DNA of 64,000 nucleotides. It comes from Bacillota bacterium. Lineage in GTDB: Bacteria > Bacillota > Clostridia > Peptostreptococcales > Anaerovoracaceae. Below the pieces are notes generated by a model. The model saw only the letters and a program-made list of their open reading frames with translations, made no database searches and was not told the DNA's origin. Shown one piece after another: positions 57,371-64,000 of this stretch. Location of the stretch: NCBI GenBank assembly GCA_017941085.1, contig JAGAXF010000018.1, forward strand, positions 1 through 64,000. The letters are read 5' to 3'. The stretch's first letter is position 1, and each line of letters opens with the position of its first letter. The position numbers and the translations under genes are program-made.

Positions 57371-58915
57371 CTATGCTGTTTTGTAAATTGTAGCAAAGTC
57401 GCATACATACAGCGGATAGAACTGGAATCCTGCAAATTCCTTTGATAGAGCCACGAAGGATGCTACGTCCTGAATATATACGTTGGCTGCTTCTTCTGCC
57501 AGGATTCTTTCGCATTCCTTAAAGGCTGCAGTCTGAGCCGCATCGTCTGTTGTGGATGTGGCTTCTTTATACTTGGCATCATATGCTTCGCTCTTGAAGT
57601 TAATCATATTCTTGCCGTTGTCGGACTGGAATCTGGCAAGAAGGTCAGAAGCCGCAACACCGTGGGCATCAAAGCTTACGATAGTGGACTCGAACTTTCT
57701 TCCGCGATAGGTTTCCTCTAGCCATGTGGCCCATTCCACCTGGTTAATGGTTGCAGTTACTCCAACTGCCTTTAACTGCTCAACAATTACCTGAGCTGTA
57801 TCCACATGTTGCTGCATGTTGGAGGGAACAGTTATGGAGAACTTAAGGTCGCTTTGACCTGCCTCCAGTAAGAGTTCCTTTGCCTTCTCCTGATCCATTG
57901 GATAAAGGTCATTTAATTCCGGCATAAAGTATTTCTTAAATGCCGGGAACATGCTGCTTCCCAATAGAGAACCATGTCCATCAAAGGCGATGTCCAGAAT
58001 GGACTGCTGGTCGATGGCATAGTTAAGGGCCTGACGAACTCTAATGTCCTTAAATGGTTCAAAATCGTTGTTGAGGTAAAGAGCCTGAACAGCATTGCTG
58101 CTGCCTTCCAGAATATTCATGTCAGTTAGCTCATTTACCTGGCTGGAGATAAGGTGAGTTGCCATATTAACGGCACCGGACTTAAGGCTCATTACCAAAG
58201 TTTCGGTATTATCAATAACCTTAAGAGTAACCTTATCCAAATATGCCGGTTCTCCCCAGTAATCTTCGAACTTTTCAAATACAATATTGTCTTGAACTGT
58301 TCTTCCGGTTAACTTAAATGGGCCTGTTCCTACAGCTTCTGTAGCAGGGTCAATGTCTTCCGGTATGATTGCTGTTGTTACGTGAGCCAGGAATTCAGTA
58401 TCAGGAGCTGACAAAGTAACTTTGATGCTTCTTGTTGTGTCATCTGCTTCAACTGCAGCTATTCCTGCCACATCGCTCACCAGTGGTTCACCAGTAGTTA
58501 GACCGGCCGCTCTACTCAGAGAATAAACAACATCCCTGGTTGTGACCTCGTTTCCATTGTGGAACTTGATACCTTCTCTAAGCACGAATGTGTACTCGTC
58601 GGCGGTGTCATTCACACTGTAACTTTCAGCCACGGCAGGGATGAGATTTCCTTCAGCATCAGGCTTTACCAAGCCTTCAAAAATATTAAATAGGACTTCT
58701 CTGGTTCCTGCCGACGAAGAAGATACGTGCGGGTCAAGACTTGCGTCCAAATCTGTGGTGACACCTACGATTAACTCACCACCGTAGGTTGGCTCACCGG
58801 TGGAGCCGGAGTTTTCACCCCCGTTTTCATTATCCTTTGGAGTATTTCCTGAACATGCTGCCAGTGAAATCACCAGGATCAGTGAAAGAGCGATTGCGAA
58901 AAGACGTTTTTTCAT
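57371..58915 (-). CDS. Family 5 solute-binding lipoprotein (oligopeptide/dipeptide/nickel type)
   Basis: 514 residues. Signal peptide MKKRLFAIALSLILVISLAAC with lipobox Cys21, Ser/Asn/Glu-rich linker, then the family 5 binding fold (GGELIVGVTTDLDASLDPH, LVKPDAEGNLIPAVAESY, YTFVLREGIKFHNGNEV). It is anchored outside the membrane and delivers ligand to the importer. It is the first gene of the run and has a consensus promoter about 170 bases upstream. Ligand class cannot be told from the sequence. Confidence 0.94.
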   Translation of the reverse strand: MKKRLFAIALSLILVISLAACSGNTPKDNENGGENSGSTGEPTYGGELIVGVTTDLDASLDPHVSSSSAGTREVLFNIFEGLVKPDAEGNLIPAVAESYSVNDTADEYTFVLREGIKFHNGNEVTTRDVVYSLSRAAGLTTGEPLVSDVAGIAAVEADDTTRSIKVTLSAPDTEFLAHVTTAIIPEDIDPATEAVGTGPFKLTGRTVQDNIVFEKFEDYWGEPAYLDKVTLKVIDNTETLVMSLKSGAVNMATHLISSQVNELTDMNILEGSSNAVQALYLNNDFEPFKDIRVRQALNYAIDQQSILDIAFDGHGSLLGSSMFPAFKKYFMPELNDLYPMDQEKAKELLLEAGQSDLKFSITVPSNMQQHVDTAQVIVEQLKAVGVTATINQVEWATWLEETYRGRKFESTIVSFDAHGVAASDLLARFQSDNGKNMINFKSEAYDAKYKEATSTTDDAAQTAAFKECERILAEEAANVYIQDVASFVALSKEFAGFQFYPLYVCDFATIYKTA

Positions 58916-59089
58916 TGCAAATTTCTCCTTTGCTCCGATATTCGATTGTATGTCCCGAAAGGCATTTTATACCCCTTAAATCGACGATTTCAGCCCTTAA
59001 AAGGCATCCTGAATTCAAGGAATTATTTACCCCTCGGGGTTGCGGAAAATGAAAGCTATCGGACCCTCAATTTCCTATTTTTCGGGGAA
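58916..59089 (-). other. Leader of the importer operon
   Basis: About 165 bases between the predicted start of transcription and the binding-protein ATG, without a gene. It contains CCCCGAGGGG and AAATCG/CGATTT short inverted repeats but no riboswitch I recognise. Confidence 0.4.
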
Positions 59090-59118
59090 ATATTAGCATT
59101 TTAAAACCCTAATGTCAA
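59090..59118 (-). promoter_or_regulatory. Consensus promoter of the importer operon
   Basis: TTGACA (59113-59118), 17-base spacer ending TGC, TAATAT (59090-59095) on the minus strand, directly behind the sortase stop codon. Confidence 0.9.
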
Positions 59119-59127
59119 GAAGTAATT

Positions 59128-59787
59128 TTAACCTAAATCCACGATGCTGGCGTTGGTATTATCGTTAACGCAGCGGACGGTAAATCTAGAGGCGGAATCA
59201 AAGGTACAAGTAAAGAGAGAGAGATCCCATTGACTGTCAATCATCTTCTCAACCTCGTAGGGCTGAAGCACCTCAGTGTCTCCAACCTTGTAGTTAAATA
59301 CGTTTCCGGCCATGTCAATAAATATAACCGAATCCCCTAATTCCAGATTTCTGATATAAGTGAAATGAGAATAGAAATTATGGGCTGCAATTACCATGTT
59401 ATTCTTATAGGGAGTACCATAGAATCTGCAGGGCGCATAATAAAGATTGTCGTAGGTAAGATCCCCGATTACTGCAAACTCCTTATCCAATGTAGGGAGC
59501 TGAAGGATTCCTATGCATTCCTGACCATCAAAGGTGCCAACAGGAAGCTCCATATCGGGAAATCTAATATAGTCGGGCAAATCAGCCAAATTAGCCGAAT
59601 TAGACCCATCATAATACTGTAAATCAGAGCCACTCAAAGCCTCATGCATCTGTTCAACCATAGAATCCGATGCATTTCCGGCTTTGCTGTCATTTAATAT
59701 ATTTCTGCCAGCAAGCAACAAGGCTGTCGCTAATAGCAACAGCCCAATTATCATCAAAATATTTCCTTGCCTGCGTTTATTACTCAT
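59128..59787 (-). CDS. Sortase (second, non-class-C-like)
   Basis: 219 residues. One N-terminal membrane span (10-27). Catalytic His136 in VIAAHNFYSHF, Cys194 in LFTCTFDSASRF and Arg201 or Arg205 nearby. Lacks a C-terminal membrane segment, unlike the class C sortase beside it. It probably anchors pilins to the wall or processes the minor pilin. Its ATG overlaps the minor pilin gene by 8 bases with no clear ribosome binding site, so translation is likely coupled. Confidence 0.88.
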   Translation of the reverse strand: MSNKRRQGNILMIIGLLLLATALLLAGRNILNDSKAGNASDSMVEQMHEALSGSDLQYYDGSNSANLADLPDYIRFPDMELPVGTFDGQECIGILQLPTLDKEFAVIGDLTYDNLYYAPCRFYGTPYKNNMVIAAHNFYSHFTYIRNLELGDSVIFIDMAGNVFNYKVGDTEVLQPYEVEKMIDSQWDLSLFTCTFDSASRFTVRCVNDNTNASIVDLG

Positions 59788-60742
59788 AATTTCTACGAAT
59801 TAAACCTGCAACGAATAATACTAGACCTGTACCGCCCACTGCGATTACCGGAATCCATGGAACTCCTGTCTGGGGAAGTGTCGGTGGAACATCTGGTGGT
59901 GGTGTTCCCGGGGGTGGTGGAGTATTTCCTGTGTTTGTGATTGTGAAAATCTGACTCTCATAGGAAATAGCAACCGCATATCCTTCAGGAACATCCTTCT
60001 CTGTTACAGAGTAGGTCTTACCGGCCTCTAGGCCTGTCCAAACATGTTTCCAACCGTTTTCCTTATTCAGGACAACCTCATCGATTACTGCGCCATCGCA
60101 AATGAGCTGAGCAGTAATACCATTTGGTCTTGTTACAGAATCCTCATTTCTCCAAAGCTTGATAACTTCGAGACCTGGGGTTTCAGGAATTTCGGGTGGT
60201 ACAGACTCAGTACTGTACTTGGCTGTTATGCCAACATTATACACCCATTCCTCTGTTGCGTCATCAATATTGGGGACAGACAGCATTGCAGCATCTGCAA
60301 TATATGCTGTACCCTGATATTCATATCTATCTGCCAAAAGCAGATAAACTCCTCTTTCTACTTCACCAAAGGCTGCTACACCCTGATCATCTGTGAGGGC
60401 TGTATAGTCCGGAGCGACTGCATCTCTCAGAATATATCCCTGCAATGTCTGAGCCAAAGTTCTCCAATCATCCTGGTTTTCAATTCCTGTAAAATCGATG
60501 GAGTAGGATTCGAACTTGCTTTCAACTGTAAAACGAGTGTACTCGTCCATGGATGCAACCTTGTAGATTTTGAACTCCATGCCCGGCACCTTGTCTTCAC
60601 CTGACAAAGCAACGTCCAGTGTCAGCGGCTGACTCATATCCATAGCCTCAGCGGCAAAGGAAATCTGCACCATGCCAAAGAGCATGGCAACCGCCATCAT
60701 AAGGACCAATATTTTCTTTATTCTTTTTACCTTGTTCGTCAT
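59780..60742 (-). CDS. Minor pilin / surface protein with LPQTG sorting signal
   Basis: 320 residues. Signal peptide of about 31 residues (ILVLMMAVAMLFGMVQISFAAEA), pilin-like domain, then a Cna-B type domain (LEVIKLWRNEDSVTRPNGI, YSVTEKDVPEGY), a Pro-rich linker (PPPPGTPPPDVPPTLPQTG) and a C-terminal hydrophobic anchor. LPQTG is the sortase motif. It is probably the minor or basal pilin next to the major pilin and class C sortase. Confidence 0.9.
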   Translation of the reverse strand: MTNKVKRIKKILVLMMAVAMLFGMVQISFAAEAMDMSQPLTLDVALSGEDKVPGMEFKIYKVASMDEYTRFTVESKFESYSIDFTGIENQDDWRTLAQTLQGYILRDAVAPDYTALTDDQGVAAFGEVERGVYLLLADRYEYQGTAYIADAAMLSVPNIDDATEEWVYNVGITAKYSTESVPPEIPETPGLEVIKLWRNEDSVTRPNGITAQLICDGAVIDEVVLNKENGWKHVWTGLEAGKTYSVTEKDVPEGYAVAISYESQIFTITNTGNTPPPPGTPPPDVPPTLPQTGVPWIPVIAVGGTGLVLFVAGLIRRNYE

Positions 60743-60779
60743 ATGTTCGCCTCCCTCTATGGCTGAGCAACGACTAATA

Positions 60780-61742
60780 TCAAGAAGCTTTCTTTCTTTT
60801 TCGCATTAAACGTTTTGGGTTAAGTACTACGCTTAGGAAGAGTATTGCCAGAATAGGCGCCGCCATCAGCAGTGCTACAATCAATGGCCTTATCTGTGTA
60901 GCATTTCCTTGGATACGATAGATATATCTCTCCGCATCCAGAGTGGATACTCTTCTACCACGGACCAAAAGTCTGTGAGAGTTAATACCATACGGTGTAC
61001 AGGTTACCAGAGTGCAGTAGTCCTGTCCTTTTTCCAGTTTCAAATTGGATAAATCCTCAGGAAGAACTACTCTTATCTGGTCAACTTCATAAATAAGCAG
61101 ATTGTTATATATATTAAGGGCGAATGTATCTCCCTCTTTCATCTTGTCTAAATCCGTAAACAGTCTTGATGAAGGAAGACCTCTATGTCCAGATACAACA
61201 CAGTGAGAACCGTCAGCTGAATCTGTAACCATGCCCTTGTCATCATCCCAGGATTTGGCCCCTACAGGTAGGCTTGTACTTTCCAGGTGACCAACACCCT
61301 GCTGAAGCACAGCTTCATCAGTTCCGTGATATATAGGAAGGGTTACATCCAAACTGTTGATTTCGATATATCCCATAACGCCTACACCGGACAGGTTGAG
61401 CTCTGCATCGTACGCCTTCTGATCTTCTTCATTAAACTTCCAGCCTATACCACCAGTGTTAACAATCTTGGAATTGTAGTTCTTAGCGCTTTCTATCGCT
61501 GCATCAATAGCCTCGGTATCTACTTCTTCCAATTCTGCAACATATTGTTTTACTGCACCGGATTGCCTGGTACTGTTCCACCAACTAGCTATAGTTGGAT
61601 ATGACAAAAGGCCTAAACCTACTACTAATACAATAGTCAAAATAATGTTAAGTAGGTTTCTAGCCAGCCAGGAGCGCTGTTTCTTTTCCTTCTTTTTCTT
61701 GCCTGCGCCGGCAACTTTTTTATCCATTACGGCACTGGTCAA
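60780..61742 (-). CDS. Class C sortase (pilus polymerase)
   Basis: About 320 residues from the TTG at 61742, with GAGAGGAG 7 bases upstream; an ATG at 61727 is the alternative. Membrane spans at both ends (N-terminal NIILTIVLVVGLGLLSY and C-terminal IVALLMAAPILAILFLSVVL). Catalytic His186 (VVSGHRG), Cys248 in LVTCTPYG and Arg257. In the lid region, where class C sortases usually have Asp-Pro-Phe/Trp, this protein has GWKF (100-103). Placed between the major and minor pilin genes, it should cross-link them into a fibre. Confidence 0.92.
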   Translation of the reverse strand: MTSAVMDKKVAGAGKKKKEKKQRSWLARNLLNIILTIVLVVGLGLLSYPTIASWWNSTRQSGAVKQYVAELEEVDTEAIDAAIESAKNYNSKIVNTGGIGWKFNEEDQKAYDAELNLSGVGVMGYIEINSLDVTLPIYHGTDEAVLQQGVGHLESTSLPVGAKSWDDDKGMVTDSADGSHCVVSGHRGLPSSRLFTDLDKMKEGDTFALNIYNNLLIYEVDQIRVVLPEDLSNLKLEKGQDYCTLVTCTPYGINSHRLLVRGRRVSTLDAERYIYRIQGNATQIRPLIVALLMAAPILAILFLSVVLNPKRLMRKRKKAS

Positions 61743-61828
61743 TATACCGCTCCTCTCTTTCTTACAATTCTGTAATAAGAATTCCAAACACAGTGTTATA
61801 AATGTGTTCACAAGTCCTATTACAGTTC

Positions 61829-61856
61829 CTTGGGGAGCCCTTTCGAGCTCCCCAAG
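61829..61856 (-). other. Stem-loop between the major pilin and class C sortase genes
   Basis: CTTGGGGAGC/GCTCCCCAAG perfect 10-bp stem, 8-base loop, no T-run. As at 57324, it lies just after the first, abundant product of an operon and probably lowers downstream expression or protects the pilin message. Confidence 0.75.
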
Positions 61857-61889
61857 TACAATTTAGCTTAACATATTCGCTTGTTTCAA

Positions 61890-63479
61890 TTAACGATCGT
61901 TAACTTTCTTTCTGGATACCAGTACTACACCAGCGCCGACTACGAGAGCAGCACCAAGGATGTAGATGATTGTTGTACCCATACCACCTGTTTCAGGAAG
62001 TACAGAGCCCTTTCTGTTGACAACCTTTGTATCAAGTGAATCCTCATCGTTTGTGTCACGTGTGAAGGTCAATGCAGCAGCAGCGCCATCTGCCAAACCA
62101 CTCTGTGCACCATTCAGCTCAGGCAATACCAATCCAGGATGTGAAGCTGTGATTGTGAATGTAATGTCTTCCATTGTGTTGTAGCCAGCAGGTGTGGCTG
62201 TCTCAGAGAGCTTGTATTCGCCATCATCCAATCCCTTGAATGTGAAGCTTGTGTTTGCGCTAGCATCAATTTTTTCAACCTCATTCCAGGAACCATCCTT
62301 AGCCTTCTTGTAAAGTGTGAATCCTGCGTTCGGCAGTGGCTTGTCGGATTCGTCAACCTTGTCAACTACTACCTTGTATGTGAATACTATACATGTATCT
62401 TCAGGTGTTTCACCTGTAGGGGCTCCGTCACCAACGTGGTCTGGCTTATTTGTATAGTCAATATTGAACTTATTGGGGTTACCAGCAGCACCAATCTTAG
62501 CATCAGTATTCAGTGTAGCTTCGTATTCAATAACAATCTTGTATTCCGCAGTGTCATCTGTAATAACAGTTCTAAGATCTGACGTTGTCCATGTATGATA
62601 GGAACCACCTTCATACTCACCTGTTAATGCTGGATTTGGTGTAGGATTAGCATATGTAACTGTGAGGCCTGAATTTGCTACTTCAGTACCATTCTTAAGA
62701 ACTTTTACAGTGTATGCATTAGCTGCATTACCATCATAGGTTAAACCCTTGGACATTGTATCCTTGAAGGTAATGATGTATGGAGCCTGATACTTAGCAG
62801 CACCTGTTCCAGCAGGAACTGTAGCTACAATCTGATAAGGAACCTTATCTCCGATATCATGGTCTGCAGAATCCTGATAAGCTGTGTAATCATCATCTGT
62901 AGAATCATTCTTGTCCTTTACACCCTTGTCAGAGGAGGGCTTATCTGTCTTTACTTTGATAGTAACTGCGTCACCGCTCTTAACAAGTACGCCAGGGTTA
63001 TAAACACCGTTTTCACCAACATTTGCTGTTGCGTCAACAACTACATAATAACCATCAGCAAGTGTCAATTCGTTTGCACCATTTACAAGAGTAATTCCGT
63101 TGCCAGCTACGTTACGTGTAGCAATCTGAGCAACTTTCTCTAACTCAGCAGTATTGAGGTTTTCAGCTATTACCTTTGCTACGCTTGCAGCATCTGTGCA
63201 AGCAGCAAACTTGCTTCCGATTGTTGCATCATTCTTTAATGCAGTTAGGAAGGCAGAAGAATTAATTCCGCTTGCCCATTCAACATTACCTAATGTTTTG
63301 TCATCACCCATCTGACCTGTAAAAATCTGATAAGCTTTGAAGGTATGATCGCTCATTGTGGCAGAACTGCCATTTGCATCAATTGTAATCGTTGTGGTTT
63401 CACCATCAGCAAATACTGCGCTGAAGCTGCTCAGTACCATTACTGCGATCAGTAAAAGTGAAAATAGTTTCTTTTTCAT
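61890..63479 (-). CDS. Major pilin subunit (LPETG backbone pilin)
   Basis: 529 residues. Signal peptide (KLFSLLLIAVMVLSSFSAVFA), an N-terminal domain, the isopeptide-forming pilin domains (KVPYQIVATVPAG with TFKDTMSKGLTYDG), a Cna-B domain with the E-box LSETATPAGY, and LPETGGMGTT followed by the membrane anchor and RKK tail. The usual YPK pilin motif is not exact; candidates are the Lys-rich KTDKPSSDKGVKDKND segment. It is first in the pilus operon behind a long leader. Confidence 0.94.
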   Translation of the reverse strand: MKKKLFSLLLIAVMVLSSFSAVFADGETTTITIDANGSSATMSDHTFKAYQIFTGQMGDDKTLGNVEWASGINSSAFLTALKNDATIGSKFAACTDAASVAKVIAENLNTAELEKVAQIATRNVAGNGITLVNGANELTLADGYYVVVDATANVGENGVYNPGVLVKSGDAVTIKVKTDKPSSDKGVKDKNDSTDDDYTAYQDSADHDIGDKVPYQIVATVPAGTGAAKYQAPYIITFKDTMSKGLTYDGNAANAYTVKVLKNGTEVANSGLTVTYANPTPNPALTGEYEGGSYHTWTTSDLRTVITDDTAEYKIVIEYEATLNTDAKIGAAGNPNKFNIDYTNKPDHVGDGAPTGETPEDTCIVFTYKVVVDKVDESDKPLPNAGFTLYKKAKDGSWNEVEKIDASANTSFTFKGLDDGEYKLSETATPAGYNTMEDITFTITASHPGLVLPELNGAQSGLADGAAAALTFTRDTNDEDSLDTKVVNRKGSVLPETGGMGTTIIYILGAALVVGAGVVLVSRKKVNDR

Positions 63480-63723
63480 TTTTGCTTTTCCTTTCCTTAC
63501 TCTTTCTTTCTTTTCAGAAATTCTATACTATAGACTTTTGTATTACCGCACTTGCGGTTCGGTTGGTGCTCACATTTGTGAGCTAACTTGTGATTACCGC
63601 TTGCGCGGATTCTTGGAGGTCATTCTCTATAACTTCCTCCCGGAGATTACTCGGGATTAAGTCTCCCCTCTAAGCGACCTCCTTTCTCCTCAGTTTATTT
63701 ATACAATCGGTAGAGGACTACCG
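63480..63723 (-). other. Hairpin-rich leader of the pilus operon
   Basis: No gene. On the minus strand: GGAGGTC/GACCTCC helix (63676-63682 with 63615-63621) around CCCG/CGGG; then CCGC-GCAA-GCGG (63597-63608), GCTCAC/GTGAGC (63568-63583) and ACCGC/GCGGT (63545-63558), the last two GCGG stems each followed by TAATMAC. A further stem CGGTAG/CTACCG is at 63708-63723. No known riboswitch core was recognised. Confidence 0.5.
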
Positions 63724-63782
63724 TTAGTACCAACATCAGTTAAGCTTTTGATTTACTTTTCTAAGATCAGCCACCTCTTTGG

Positions 63783-63819
63783 GAAAATAATATCCCGCCG
63801 CTGAGGTGTGCGACGGGAT
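63783..63819 (-). terminator. Terminator-like hairpin upstream of the pilus leader
   Basis: ATCCCGTCGC/GCGGCGGGAT 10-bp stem (63792-63819) followed by ATTATTTTCCC on the minus strand. It may end an upstream gene outside the window or act as an attenuator of the pilus operon. Confidence 0.6.
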
Positions 63820-64000
63820 TCATGTTGCAATGTGAAAACGAAAAACGTTTTACATTGGAGCCCCCTCGCATCGTGAAGCATTTCTGCGTTCACAATATTG
63901 TTTTAATTTACAAGTAGAGTCTACAAGAAGTTTAGCCTCAATACATCATCCAAAAGTATGATTTTAGCGAAAAAAGAAATCGCTGAAACCGTTGCAATTA
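63820..64000. other. Window end without a visible gene
   Basis: Nothing codes here. An inverted repeat AATGT(G)AAAACG/CGTTTTACATT lies at about 63830-63858. The rest is A/T-rich and probably holds the pilus promoter, which I could not pinpoint. Confidence 0.3.

Noticed and set aside
63480..63850. c-di-GMP riboswitch in the pilus leader
   Set aside because: No stretch matches the conserved core of class I or class II c-di-GMP aptamers.

Overview
The window looks like a chromosomal segment of a low-to-mid GC, Gram-positive anaerobe of the Clostridia (Bacillota). The basis is the complete S10-spc-alpha ribosomal operon with rpsD inside it, a zinc-type S14, strong AGGAGG ribosome binding sites, sigma-A type promoters, a split glycine dehydrogenase (GcvPA/GcvPB), a glycine riboswitch, ferredoxin-type enzymes and sortase-assembled pili. 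A family-level assignment is not possible from the sequence alone. Almost every gene is on the minus strand; only phzF-like, tetR-like and murE-like are on the plus strand. No tRNA, rRNA, insertion sequence, CRISPR array or prophage was seen.

Layout. (1) 1-15.9 kb: one minus-strand run of 30 genes, from a promoter at 15.9 kb (rpsJ) to rplQ and a terminator at about 0.1 kb. It makes ribosomal proteins, SecY, Adk, Map, IF-1 and RpoA. Its leader carries a long-range helix, and rpsC has an unusual charged tail. (2) 16.1-24.1 kb: a ferrous-iron uptake operon (feoA, feoB and a tiny Cys-rich membrane protein), a copper ATPase fused to a CopZ-like domain that has its own internal start, cbiB and pepA. 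(3) 24.1-33.3 kb: enolase, a PhzF-like protein, an aldo/keto reductase with Fe-S clusters, a MATE exporter, dCMP deaminase, truA, an A24 peptidase, and an ECF sigma factor next to a membrane von Willebrand A protein. (4) 33.4-39.3 kb: a TetR-type regulator, a non-canonical MurE-like ligase, an SNF2 helicase and pckA.

(5) 39.4-48.9 kb is a coherent amino-acid degradation block. Tdh and Kbl turn threonine into glycine and acetyl-CoA. The glycine cleavage system (GcvT, GcvH, GcvPA, GcvPB) with Lpd oxidises glycine to CO2, ammonia and methylene-tetrahydrofolate. LplA supplies the lipoyl group on GcvH. A single-aptamer glycine riboswitch with a terminator sits in front of gcvT, behind a consensus promoter.

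(6) 49-59.1 kb: an Rpn/PD-(D/E)XK family protein with an in-frame 12-bp tandem repeat, a heterodimeric ABC exporter, and an oligopeptide/nickel-type ABC importer driven by a consensus promoter. (7) 59.1-64 kb: a sortase pilus operon (major LPETG pilin, class C sortase, LPQTG minor pilin, second sortase) behind a long, hairpin-rich leader. The most interesting points are the internal copZ start, the S3 tail, the structured S10-operon and pilin leaders, the ECF sigma/VWA pair, the altered SrtC lid and the unusual MurE-like enzyme.
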